Assembly (NCBI GenBank): GCA_902651635.1
Contig: CACRSC010000021.1
Coordinates: forward strand, 400,586-451,677
DNA length: 51,092 nt
Source of the DNA: Mastigamoeba balamuthi
Lineage: Eukaryota > Evosea > Mastigamoebida > Mastigamoebidae
Reading direction: 5' to 3'
In this document: one piece after another, positions 22,067-32,556 of the stretch
Position numbering within the stretch: the stretch's first letter is position 1
How the letters are laid out: every line of letters begins with the position of its first letter
Position numbers and translations under genes: made by a program
Notes under the pieces: generated by a model
What the model saw: only the letters and a program-made list of their open reading frames with translations
Told to the model about the DNA's origin: nothing
Database searches by the model: none

Positions 22067-23904
22067 CTACGCGAGTCGCAGGTCAGCCGCGTGATTTTGC
22101 CGCTGTGCGTGTGGCATTTGGTCCCGTACAAAGTCCATGTGGGCGTACTTCTGCAGCAGGATCCACCGGGGCTTGGAGGGCAGCTGCCTCACCAGCAGCT
22201 CGACGTCCTCGGGCCCCGCGAGGTTGTCCATGCTCCCGCTGATCACCAGCGTCGGCAGGTCCTCGGGCACGTGCCTCAGGTCGTAGAGCGGCGCGCTCTC
22301 GGACCCGTACACGCGCCTGTTCCGCTCGGCCCCGTGGTCGTGCGCCCGGAAGTCGCCGCGCACCAGCTGGCACCAGTGCACCATGTTCTGCACCGACGTC
22401 GACGCCGGCGTGTGCTGCAGCAGCACCGGCAGCCTCTCCGGGTCCCACGCTCCCTGGTGGTTGGCGCCCGCACCGTCAATTGAAATTGTTCTCCGCGGGC
22501 TCGGGGGAAAAAAGGGGCAAACTGCCGGGTCTCACCGAGTTCCTGCCGATGACGTAGTGGAAGATCTCGTGGCAGAGGCCGGGGACCTGCGAGCAGACCG
22601 CAGAGACGACGTTGCGGAGGCCCGGAGGGAAGCGGAAGAACGCCGCGTGGCCGAAGAGGGTGTAGATGACGCCGTCGGACCAGTTGGCCAGGATGTTGAT
22701 GGGCAGCGGCAGGCGCTGGTTCCGGAGCCCCGCCACGGGGCCCAGCGCGACCAGGGCGCTGACGCGGTCCCTCAGGCGCCGGCCCGCGCTCTGCATGCCC
22801 GCGAACACCATCGTGGTCCCCTGGCTGTGCGCCACGACGGGAACGCTGCTCTCGCCCGTCACTTTGCAGACCTGTGCGGGGCGGGTGGTGAGCGTGCTGG
22901 GGGGGGAGACCGAGTCTCGAGCGGGTCACTGACGTATTCGAGCAGGGACGGGAGGTCCGAGGAGGCCATCTGGTCCCAGGAGAAGTCCCAGAACTCGGGG
23001 CTGGCGGGGTCGAGCCTGACGTGCTGCATGCCGAACTCGTTGCCTCGGCTGTTGCCGAGCCACACGTCGTAGCCCTCGTCCACGAGCTCGTACGCGAGCC
23101 CCACGCCCTTGCCGTACACGACCCAACTGCTCGGGCGTTAGCGAGTGGAACAACCCCTTCCCGCCCCCGGGCCTGCCGGTCTGGCCATTCATTCATTCAT
23201 TCAATTTCATACTCATAAAAAGAGGCGGCGGTTAACCCAAACTGAACTTCACTACTGGCGGTTATTCCCCAGGACTGTTCAGGCAAGCGGCCTCTCCAAC
23301 TGTTTGCGCGTGTCCGCAACGGCTGGCGCCCAATTTGTCCGAGCGGATCGGACGGCGCCGGTCGCGAGGCTCCAAAGATGCGGGGTTTTTGTGTGCAAAC
23401 GACGGGACCCGATTTGGCGAAGCCCAAAACCCGCGTCTTTGCGCACAGGAAAAAAACCGCGCACTAGACGCGTCGCCCGGACAGAAAACTGCACCAGGCA
23501 GGAAGACAGGAGGCAGGAGGGGCGCACGTGAAGGCGCTGTCGAGGACGCCGTGCTGGAGGAAGACGGGCTGGCGGCAGCGGAGACCCGAGGCGTTGGGCA
23601 GCCCGAGGCGGAAGACGGTGATCAGGTAGCCGTCGTCCGTCGGCACCACGTGCTCTGCGCACGCGTAGCCGTGCCCCCGGGCCATCGCGCAGAGCCCCAG
23701 CGGGGCCTCGGGGTGCGCCAGGGGCCCCAGCGAGGGCAGCGAGGGCAGCGAGGGCCCGTGCGAGAGCGCAGCGGCGAGGACGAGCAGGGCGAGCGGCACG
23801 GCGACGACCGGGGGCGCCGGGAGCTGCTTGGAGACGCCGGGGAAGGGCTGCTGGGCCGCGGGCCAGGCGCTGGGCCACGAGGGGCGTCGAGTGCGGGCAG
23901 TCAT
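22067..23904 (-). CDS. Acid lipase / steryl ester hydrolase (alpha/beta hydrolase, LIPA-like)
   Basis: Exons 23904-23528, 23126-22934, 22871-22536 and 22453-22067; phases 2, 0, 0. The product is 430 residues, against about 400 for animal lysosomal acid lipase. Seen: a cytosolic-type N-terminus followed by a hydrophobic signal or anchor at about residues 33-48; the lipase N-domain GYLITVFRL; VFLQHGVLDSAF; DVWLGNSRGNEFG; nucleophile elbow AHSQG with Ser206; Asp378 in SGSMD; and His407 in YAHMDF. The triad and the LGNSRG motif place it with the AB-hydrolase-associated lipases, which cleave triglycerides and sterol esters in lysosomes or the secretory pathway. It is divergent from the gene at 24585. 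Confidence 0.9.
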
Positions 23905-24584
23905 CGAGCGGTGGGTGCGTGTGCTGTGCGGACTGTTCTGGAAAACGGCGTCGACGTAGGCAGCCTGATTGTTTTTCCTGCAGACGTCAGGTCCGATATT
24001 GTCCGGATATTTCCCGAGATATCTCTCCTCCTTCCCCCCCCTTCTCCCCCCGTTCCCGGGTGGCGATCAACGCTCGTTGGTGCAGCGATGGCTGCCCGCA
24101 TGCCACTGGAGTGCGCACTCAGCAACCAAGGGTCGAGGAAGCGCAAAGCTCGAGTGATCGCGGCGTGCACGGGGTCGTCGGGTTTCGAGGAAATTCCGGC
24201 CTTTACGGCGGAAACGCGTCCAACTCTTCTCTGCTCCGCCGAGGCTCGAGCGGCCCGAGCCAACTCACCCCTCGGCCGCACCCCGGAGGAAGGAAGCGAG
24301 GCCAGGGCCTCGACGCTGGGCCAGACACCCGCGAGCTCAATCCCAGCATCGATCTCCGCTGTGCAGAGGGGCGGCCGATGGGCGGGTTCTTTTCCGGGCC
24401 GAATCTTCATCGCCCCCCGCGGATAACCGCAAACGGGAAAAACGGAATACCGTTGCTGACGTCATGGCTCGATCTCACCTCACCGGACACACCAATCCCA
24501 CCCATACATTGCAAACCCTCCTCGCAACACACAAGGCTCCAAGAGCAGCAGCAGCAGCAAAACTCCACCAAGCAGCCACCGAAG
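23905..24584. promoter_or_regulatory. Divergent upstream region of lipase and 24585 gene
   Basis: 680 bases between divergent starts. At 23990-24025 it carries a cluster of GATAT elements (CCGATATTGTCCGGATATTT then CCGAGATATC), unusual in this GC-rich context. Long open frames cross it but have no domain support. Confidence 0.35.
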
Positions 24585-26036
24585 ATGGGCATGATAGCGT
24601 CGAAAGCCAAGGCGGCAGCGGAAGAGAAGAAGAACGAGCTCGAGCGCCTGGTGACAGCGCTGCAGAACCGCCTGGACGCGTTCGAGGCCGAGGTGAAGCT
24701 GACGCGCGGCAGCGGCGAGGGGAGGACGACCGAGGTCAGCGGCGGCCGCACCATCATGCGCGTCTCCGAGGTCCGCGTGGCGAGCTCCACCGACGTCGAC
24801 AAGGAGCTGACGGCCGGCATCGACAGCTTCTTCGCGGCCGCGCAGGCCGCTGTCGCCGGCGACGACCAGAGCGCCAAGCAGGCGGCAGTCGAGGGTGCCA
24901 AGAACGTGCTCACGGGCGGCATCCGCACGCTGCTCGGCGTCAGCAACGGCCAGAGCATGACCAAGAAGTCCTTCGTCGTCCTCTTCATCAACAACGCCTT
25001 CGTGCGGTACGCGGGTTCCACAACGCCCGTTTCCCCCGTTTTCTTCTTCCGTTTTTACCACCCGGTGACGTTGCAAACGTTGAGTTTCGATCTCACGGTG
25101 GGGCCCCCTCCCTTTTCCTCGCGTGCCGCAGCGTGGACTACTACATCTACTCGTACTCGGTGTCGGCGACCAAGTGGGGGGTGGAGGCCGACAGCTCGGG
25201 CGTGTGCTACCTGGCGGACCTCGCGGTGCTGCAGATGAAGGACCTGCACCCCGAGGAGATCGACTTCCTGACGTCGCAGGCGCTGCAGGTGGCCCCGGGC
25301 GACTTCAACACGCTCATCAAGGTCAAGGTCAACCTCACGCAGGTCGCCGTGCTCTCGCGCGTGCTCCAGCGCGAGAACCTGAGCTACAAGGAGATAACCG
25401 AGATCTGCAAGGAGCTCGCGGCCTCGCAGGCGGCCGTCGCCGAGGCCTTCGCCCAGCTGCCCTCGCGCTCCGAGGTCCGCGCGCGGTCCTTCATGGCCCC
25501 CGGCGTCCGCGAGCAGCTCGAGCGCGAGATCGAGGAGGCCACCGAGGAGGTCAACCAGGCCCGCGAGGGCCTCGGCAGCACGGACCGCGCCATGCTCATG
25601 GCCAACGTCGGCCAGTCCGCCCCCGGGGTCTCTGCGGCCGAGCGCGAGCTCGGCATCAGGCAGCACAAGCTCGACGCGCTGCTGCTCGAGCTCAAGGAGA
25701 ACGAGCGCATCGTCGAGGAGTACCAGAGGCAGCGCGGCATCGACATGCCCGTCGCCGCCTCGGCCTCGGCGATGTCGTCGCCCCTGGCCTCGTCGTCGTC
25801 GTCGATGCACAAGGCCATCAACTCCAAGGTGCCCTCGGGCTCGATCTCGCTGCTGCCGCAGAACCTCGTAGAGGCCGTGTCCGGCTCGCCAGCGCCCGCG
25901 GGTAAGTGACTCGCCCCGTGCTGCCCGCGGACAGCTGAGGTCGCCCGTGTCCCCCCGTGCAGGGCTGTGCCTGCTCTCCGCCCCCGCTGAGGCATTCCCT
26001 GCCCTGGCCCCCTCCTTCCCAACCGCCGAGCTGTAA
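24585..26036 (+). CDS. Conserved protein of unknown function, cytosolic, coiled-coil C-terminus
   Basis: Exons 24585-25006, 25132-25901 and 25963-26036; donors GTACGC and GTAAGT, phases 2 and 1, 421 residues. The start MGMIASKAKAAAEEKK is lysine-rich and a Gly at position 2 could be myristoylated, although the following residues are not a strong site. Seen: a helical start, a central alpha/beta region (KKSFVVLFINNAFVR to VDYYIYSYSV), then EITEICKELAASQAAV and a long charged coiled coil around residues 290-355, then a Ser-rich stretch and hydrophobic tail. The pattern with VR-VD-Y and a following helical region recalls uncharacterised fungal proteins I have seen, but I cannot name a domain. 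No enzyme motif seen. Confidence 0.75.
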
Positions 26037-26223
26037 AGACAAAGGACGCATGGCTTCCTCTGCTCCGCCACCGACGAGAGTTGCCTGTGGGGATGGCTGG
26101 GGGGCTTGGATACATTTCCACGAAATATCACAGGTGACGTGTCAGGGAGAGTATCTTTCGAAGCAACAGGCGGAGAATCCAGGACAACACAATCACACGC
26201 CCAAAATAAACACCGTTTCTGCG

Positions 26224-28437
26224 ATGTTGAGCAACACGCTTCTCCAGGAGACCCGCCGCGACTTTGAGGCCCACCCCGAGCTTGCTGTGCGGTCTCGCCT
26301 CCCCCTCGTCGCCCCACGTCTGACACGTCACCGCATTTTAAAACCCGGTTCGGTGGCCCCCCGCAGGCGTGGCAGCGGGCCGTGAGCCGCAACAGCATCG
26401 AGAGCGTGGCCGCCAGCACCGCCGTGCTCACCGAGGGCTCCACGGCCACCTTCAGCCACCAGCTGGACCAGACGTGGACGGTCACCAACCAGCAGTCCTC
26501 GGGGAGGTGCGCCAACGAAACCTCCCTGCGCCGGGGCTCGAACCGCGGACCCCTGCGGAAATCGCGCGTTGAGTTGATGAGGCGGCCGCGGTGGTCTGAA
26601 CGTTTGGGGGGCACCGGCGGCACGCGCAGGTGCTGGCTGTTCGCGGGGCTCAACTCGCTGAGGATCGCGGCCCTCGAGAAGCTGGGGCTGAAGGACTTTG
26701 AGTTCAGCCAGAACTACCTGTACTTCTGGCACAAGGTGCCCCCACCCCCCAATCCCTGCACCCCGCAATTGCCTCTCATTCAAACCGAAACCCCCAATTC
26801 AAACCCCACACTCAAATTCCCGGCACGCAGATGGAGCAGGCCAACTACCTGCTCAACTCGATCGTCCGGACGCGGCACCTGCCGGCCGACGACCGCACCG
26901 TGTCGTACATCCTGGGCGAGTCGTACGCCGACGGCGGCCAGTGGGACATGTTCGCCGCGCTGGTGCGCAAGTACGGGCTGGTGCCCAAGCCCTGCATGCC
27001 CGAGACAGAGAGCAGCGGCAGCTCGCACAGGCTCAACACCAACGTCCGCGCCTTGCTCCGCGAGGCCGCCCGCGACATCAGGGCCGCCGCCTCGGACGAG
27101 GCCGCCGACGACGTGCGCCAGCGCGCGGCCCGGGGCGTCTTCCGCGTGCTCTGCGTGCACCTCGGCACTCCGCCCTGCAAGGCGCGTCTCCCGCTGCCCG
27201 CTGCCCTCGCGGGGCTGCTGCCTCGCTGCCTGCGCCCGCTCGGCGGGAGGGGGACTGCGGGAGGATGCTCCGAGGCGGTGCCGTGCCCTGCGTGGTTTCG
27301 TTGCCCTTGGGCTCGAGTGGGTGTTTTGCTGGCTTTCGTGTGACCTTTCATCAGCGCTCTCTGGCCCTGCCGAGCTCTCGCCCGCCTTCTGCCGTCCTTG
27401 CTGGTCAGTGATGTCGGCCAGCATTCCTCCTGCACAGCGGGCAGGAGGGGCAGTCCTTTTTGTGGCTGTGCTTATTCCGTGCCTCTAAGTGTGTTGTCTT
27501 ATGTTCTGGCCTCGCCGTGCATGCGAACCAGTAGGCCCCTGCACCAGCACCAGCACCACTCGCTCTTCTGCTCGCGGTCTGACTGCAAGGTCTTGGCACA
27601 GCATGAGCCGCTGGAGTGGCAGTGGCGCCCGGACAAGAAGGAGGACAGCAAGGACAAGGACGCGGAGAAGGACAAGGACAAGGCTGAGAGCTCCAAGCCC
27701 ATGATCGGCGTCGCCGTGGGCGGCGTCCGGAGGCTCGCGCCCGGCACGACCCCGCTGGACTTTGCGCGCCTGGTGCTCGACGAGATGCCCGAGGAGAGCG
27801 TCTCGATCGTCCACGACCCGCGCAGCACGAGCCCCGTCAACCGCAGCTTCACGGTCGACTTCCTGGGCAACGTCTCCGACGCCCCGCCGATCAAGTACGT
27901 CAACGTGCCCATCGCGGCGCTCAAGGACGTCGCCAAGCGCATGCTGCTCGACGGCCGCGCCGTCTGGTTCGGCTGCGACCACTCCAAGGGCTTTGTGCGC
28001 AAGGAGGGCGTCTGGGACTGCTCGGCCTACGACTTCAGCCCCGTCTACGGGCTGCCGGGCCCGACGATGACCAAGGCCGACAGGCTCGTCTTCGGCGAGT
28101 CGCGCATGACGCACGCGATGCTCTTCACGGGCGTGGACCTCGGGCCCGACGGCGCGCCGAGGCGCTGGCGCGTGGAGAACAGCTGGGGCGAGGCCAACGG
28201 GCGCAAGGGCATCTACGTGATGGCCGACTCGTGGATCGACGAGTACCTCTACGAGATCGCGGCCCCCAAGAAGTACCTCAGCGCAGAGGTGAGCAGCAGC
28301 ACGCACACGCACGCACAGGGCAGGCGCAGACTGACTGGGACGCAACGCAGGCGCTCAAGGCACTGCAGGAGGAGCCCATCCACCTGCCGCCCTGGGACCC
28401 CATGGGCGCCCTGGCCCGCGAGGGAGACGACCAGTAG
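26224..28437 (+). CDS. Bleomycin hydrolase (peptidase C1B, aminopeptidase C)
   Basis: Exons 26224-26286, 26367-26506, 26630-26735, 26831-27181, 27602-28288 and 28351-28437, all phase-consistent; 477 residues against 455 in human BLMH. The catalytic Cys69 sits in QQSSGRCWLF, with an intron splitting the arginine codon beside it. His391 is in MTHAML and Asn413 in VENSWG. Also seen: SQNYLYFWHK, LVPKPCMPE, VWFGCDHSKGF, and the C-terminus WDPMGAL, which in the family docks into the active site. These are cytosolic hexameric aminopeptidases with homocysteine-thiolactonase and bleomycin-inactivating activity. Oddities: a Lys/Asp-rich insert (KKEDSKDKDAEKDKDK) after EWQWRPD, and a 420-base intron whose donor appears to be GC (AAG|GCGCGT). 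The first ATG is chosen because it puts RDFEAHPELA in line with the family N-terminus; an in-frame ATG at 26050 would add 58 residues. Confidence 0.9.
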
Positions 28438-29063
28438 AGCCCCCCGCAGTCCAGCAGCAGTCCCATGTCGTTCCGTGCCGACCTGATCAAAGCAGATGGC
28501 CCGCACTCCCCTTGTGTGCTCTGGTGGGTTGTCTGCAGACCAAATAGCAATTGATCTCTTGGCAATGACACCATCTCGAGTGTCCCTGCTCCAATGCAGC
28601 GAGCGAGGGTGGACGGGTAGCTGAGATGGCTTTCACTCTTCCCGTTTACCATAGGGGACGAGCAGTCTGAGAGTGCTCCTGCTCGGAATCGGCCGCGCTG
28701 AGACCCAAGGTTGCTGGAGGACTCCACTCACCCCACCAGAGTGGCGACTGCAGAACGGGGCCCAGCAAAGTGGTGTGTTCCTTCTCGTGCCTTGCTATAC
28801 ACTGATGGCGGAGCAGTGAAGCTATGCTATCCACAGGGCGCATCACAGATCTTTGATGACACAAAGTGTAGTCGAAGATTCTCTGAGTGATTTCGGGGAT
28901 CGCAATCCCACTCTCTCTTCGCAGCCTGCAGGTGCTTGGTGGCTGCTCTCGCCCACTCGGTCTCAGCCCCTGTCGCCCCCACAGCGACAGACCACACAGT
29001 GCCCGAGGATCCGCGAAAAGACCACGAAGGTCCTTCGGAACCCACCAACAGGGCTGTATTCAG
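28438..29063. other. Intergenic region upstream of F-box gene
   Basis: 626 bases between the stop of the bleomycin hydrolase gene and the ATG at 29064. The F-box frame is open upstream to 28887 but without an ATG. No repeats or RNA genes seen. Confidence 0.4.
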
Positions 29064-30449
29064 ATGCCTGCGTCCATTCCGACGCTGCTCGAGTGCCTCC
29101 CGCACAGCCTCGTCGCCGAGTGCATCGTCTCTCTGCTCGAATACCGGTCTCGCAGCGCGTTTGCCTGCGTGTGCCGTGCTGCCCGGGCTATCTGCGCATC
29201 CCCCGTCCTGTGGCGCAGCGTCTCCGTGGACCACATCGCCTCGCTCCGCTCCCTGGCGTCCTCTCCATTCTCTGCCTGCGTGCAGTCGCTCTGCCACTCG
29301 GCAGCCCCGTACCGCGGGTTCCCCGGGGGCAGGAGGTGTAGGGGGAGGCTCATTTGCGAGCGGCTGTGCTGTGCGCTGTCCGCTCTGACCTCGCTGCGGA
29401 AGCTCTCCATCCGCAGGGTCGACATCGGCGAGAACGCCTGCGTGCTCAGGGCGCTCTGCGAGCTGCGCAGCCTCGAGTACCTGCACGTCGGGCGTGTCGT
29501 CGACGGCCCGTGTCTGGAGGACTTCATCAAGCAGCGGGGCAAGGGCCTCGTGGTGTTCAAGTGCGAGTCCGAGACTTTGGGCACCACCAAGGCGTTCGCC
29601 GCCCTGGGGTGCCCCCTGCGCCTGGAGAAGCTGGGCCGTGTCGCATGCCACGACTTCCTCGAGGGCCTGTCGTCCCCAGGCCCAGTCTTCCCCAATCTGC
29701 GCAGGCTGCGAGCGCCTGGGCTGCTCTACAGGTGGACCTCGCAGAAGGCCGCGGAGCTGCTGGCCTCGCAGTGCCCCAACTTGGTGGCAGTCAGCTCCTC
29801 CCTGCTGAGCGCATGCGGCAACACCCTGCGGATCAGAAAGGTCTACGACGACCTCACCCCTGTCGTGCGCGAGGTCGTCGATTCCGGGGTCCCCCTCGGA
29901 AAGGTGGAGAGCGTTTCCTTTACGTCTCCAGTCCATACCTCGCGGGACCAGGGACTCGTCAGCCACTGTCTGGCGTCCCTTTCGTCTCTCACCGCCCTGC
30001 ACCTGGGGTGCATTGGCGAGGACAGCCTGACAGAGGTTGTGTGCACTTGCCTGCCGCGCCTCAGGTTTCTCCAGTTGACTGTGTGGGGCCAAGGCAGGAG
30101 GACAGACAAGTGCTCTGGGGCCAGACTCCAGGAGCTGGTCTCAGACGCCATTCCCGACTCCATACTCGGTAACCCCATCTGCAGTGCTCTCGTCTCGCTC
30201 CGGTGCACTGGGCCAATGGCCGACATACACAACGACCTCCAGCTGCTCTGCGACTTCCTCGACAGGGCCTCGAATCTCGCGGTAGCAGAGCTGAAGACAG
30301 ACCTGATTTCCAGCGAACTCCAAAAAGTGCTGCCGCACATGGCTCACGTGCCGTCGGTTGTTCTCGGGGTCGTCACCCTCGACGAGGCTCTGACTCTGCC
30401 GGACGTCTGTGCGTGGCTCGACTCGCACGACAACTGGAGAATCGAATGA
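29064..30449 (+). CDS. F-box protein with leucine-rich C-terminal region
   Basis: A single exon of 461 residues. Residues 8-50 form an F-box: LLECLPHSLVAECIVSLL, then RSAFACVCRAARA, then LWRSVSVDH. The rest is leucine-rich with irregular LRR-like units (SLRKLSIRRVDIG, SLEYLHVGRV, SLTALHLGCIG, LRFLQLTVWG). F-box proteins are substrate adaptors of SCF ubiquitin ligases, with the F-box binding Skp1. The LRR-like part would bind the substrate, which is unknown. It lacks introns, unlike most neighbours. The start is the first in-frame ATG and places the F-box at the N-terminus as usual. Confidence 0.8.
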   Translation: MPASIPTLLECLPHSLVAECIVSLLEYRSRSAFACVCRAARAICASPVLWRSVSVDHIASLRSLASSPFSACVQSLCHSAAPYRGFPGGRRCRGRLICERLCCALSALTSLRKLSIRRVDIGENACVLRALCELRSLEYLHVGRVVDGPCLEDFIKQRGKGLVVFKCESETLGTTKAFAALGCPLRLEKLGRVACHDFLEGLSSPGPVFPNLRRLRAPGLLYRWTSQKAAELLASQCPNLVAVSSSLLSACGNTLRIRKVYDDLTPVVREVVDSGVPLGKVESVSFTSPVHTSRDQGLVSHCLASLSSLTALHLGCIGEDSLTEVVCTCLPRLRFLQLTVWGQGRRTDKCSGARLQELVSDAIPDSILGNPICSALVSLRCTGPMADIHNDLQLLCDFLDRASNLAVAELKTDLISSELQKVLPHMAHVPSVVLGVVTLDEALTLPDVCAWLDSHDNWRIE

Positions 30450-31054
30450 GGTACCTCCGCCAGCGACCTCGCAGGCGCTCGAAGCACCGCGTATTCACTG
30501 CCAGCCAGTCGAATGTCGCCATGGCAGAAAAAGGTTGGCCACACAAGCCTGAGGGCTACAAACTATGGTCTGCACCTCGTCATGCAAGCCTTTCCCGAGG
30601 ACCCGCCAACTCTCACGACTAACTCGAAACAATTCGCTCGAGCACTTGCTTGTTCTCAGCCTCCTTTGCTTGAAACGCACTGACAGCAAACTCGTCCAAT
30701 TCACTCTCCCCGGAGTTTCTCATGAGGAGAGCGGACCGCGCAACCAGAGCCCTGCTCAGTAGGCGATCATGCCGGCAATGCTGGACTGCCTTTACATATC
30801 CCGATCGCACAAAGTGCCCGATGCTCGTCTCGCCTGACAAGGCTCCTGGTGGAGGGAGCAGCTCGCCAGGGGCTGACCACGACGCGAAACTTCTTGCTGG
30901 GCACTGAGTCCGATGTTCGACTGCCTCGTGCCAGTGCTGCTCGCGGCCCCCAACAATCATAGCTCTGTTGCGTGCGCCACGGCGATCACTCAGGGCTGGC
31001 CCGGAGGGGAAGGCAGGCGCTGCAGAGGAGCGCCGCAGCGACCGCAGCCGCCGC
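30450..31054. other. Intergenic region with a doubtful minus-strand open frame
   Basis: A minus-strand frame from an ATG at 30960 to a stop at 30619 (113 residues) ends in a plausible helix (ELDEFAVSAFQAKEAENKQV). It lacks splice or family support and has weak codon bias upstream, so I do not call it as a gene. Nothing else seen. Confidence 0.3.
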
Positions 31055-32411
31055 TCAGATGTAGGCGAGGGCCTTGGGGATGCACGTGGCGAGCGAGAGG
31101 ACGACAAAGGGGTCCTTGCCGCGCAGCGTCTCGGACGTGCGCGCGCACGAGTTGGTGATGTAGAACTTGTCGAACCTCGTGGCGCCCTCTGCGGGCTCTG
31201 TGAAGCGCCTCCAGCTCTCCTGCGGGAACACCGCGTGCGTCACGTACGCGCTCACCTTGGCAGCCCCGTGCGCGAACAGCGCGTCCTTGCACTCGATCAG
31301 CGTCCCCCCTGCGTGGGCCCCGCCAGCGGGTCAGAGGGAGGGGGCGGGCCAGCGAGCCAGGACGGCTGGCATGGGAGACCTGTCTTGACGAGGTCGTCGA
31401 CGATGAAGACGTGCTTGCCGCGGGGGTCGCCCTCGCTGATGGTGATGATGCGCCTGTCGCCGTCGCGCACCTTGGCGCACACCACCAGGTCCCACCCCGC
31501 AAAGTGCACGCCGAACCGCTTGCGCGCGCCCTCGTCGGGGAACGCTAGCGCCACCTGGCGGCCAGAGCGTCAAAAAGATGGAACTGGCGGGAATTGAACC
31601 AGAAAAAGGTGAGGACCGCGAGACCGCGGTCAAAAAGATGGAACCAGCGGGAATTGAATCCGAAAAAGATGAGGAGAGCTGGAATCGAACGTGGTCGCGG
31701 GGGTAGAGCTTGAGGACGTCGACAAAGAGCGGCGTGGCGGTGAGCAGGATGGGCACGATGTTGTCGCCGAAGTAGAAGCGCTCCTGGAGGGCGTGGATGT
31801 CGTAGATGACGAGCATCGTGGGGCCCGACTGCGTGATGGGCACGTGGCTCAGCAGGCGGGCCAGCGAGTGCGCCGTCGCGATCTGGCCCTCGAGGTCCAC
31901 GCGCTCCATCGTCCCCGTGGGGAAGTACGGCAGGATGATCTTCAGCGACTTGGCTCCGTACCTCGGCAGCGCGTAGACGACTGAGGGGTCCGGGGTTCGA
32001 GTCCCGCAGAAGGCAAGGAATTCAGAACAGGGAATCGAGATATTCGGATATCAGGACGGATGTGTCTGACCGCTGAGGACGGAGAGGAGCATCGTGTGGT
32101 CGAGGAGGTCGATGAAGAGGATGACCTCCTTGCCCTTCATCCCGGCCACGTCCTCGATGAACAGGTTCGGGAACCCGTCCTCGAACTTCTTCCACGATAT
32201 CTCGCCGGCTCTGTACCTCCCGGTGGACGCTGGAAGATACGCAAATCAGTTCCAAGAATCAGAGCAGAAATCAAAGGATGGCAACCGAGGAGGGTCGGGG
32301 GCGCGCACAGGGCAGGGCGAGGATCTCGTCGCGCAGGCGCCTCATGGTGGGGCACGAGAAGACCACCGCGGAGCCATCCGCAACGAACTCAGCGGTCGAC
32401 TGTGAAGCCAT
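31055..32411 (-). CDS. Ribose-phosphate pyrophosphokinase, plant PRS3/PRS4-like type
   Basis: Exons 32411-32309, 32229-32071, 31980-31691, 31554-31380 and 31308-31055; phases 1, 1, 0, 1; 326 residues. It makes PRPP from ribose 5-phosphate and ATP, feeding nucleotide, histidine and tryptophan synthesis. Seen: WKKFEDGFPNLFIEDVAG, LPYFPTGTMERV, TMLVIYDIHALQERFYFGDN, VALAFPDEGARKRFG and the PRPP loop FIVDDLVKTGGTLIECK (crossing the last intron), then HGAAKVSAYVTH. These motifs match the plant class II enzymes rather than the human PRPS1 type, which has different signatures. No targeting peptide is evident, so it is probably cytosolic. It starts 145 bases from the divergent ankyrin-like gene. Intron 3 holds a tandem repeat. 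Confidence 0.92.
31563..31683. repeat. Two-copy tandem repeat inside a PRPP synthetase intron
   Basis: Two copies of about 60 bases, each with GTCAAAAAGATGGAAC, then GCGGGAATTGAA, then GAAAAAGRTGAGGA. They differ at a few positions and fill most of the 136-base intron 31555-31690. Confidence 0.75.
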
Positions 32412-32556
32412 CGCGGGAGGTCAGTTTTTGTCTTAACGATCAAACAATCCGTACTGGAGAAATCTCTTGGTATCCCGATATGAATCTTCGTTAGCTGAAT
32501 CAGTTCGCGTTAGTTGAATCTTCATTCCAGGAATAAATCTCTGCTGCCCGCCACCG

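Noticed and set aside
25055-26653. Long minus-strand open frame across the 24585 and bleomycin hydrolase genes
   Set aside because: Mirror of plus-strand exons with conserved domains; the frame shows low-complexity Arg/Leu-rich text typical of antisense GC-rich DNA.
30619-30960. Possible small minus-strand gene
   Set aside because: Only an open frame with a plausible helix at its end; no homology, splice or codon-bias support.
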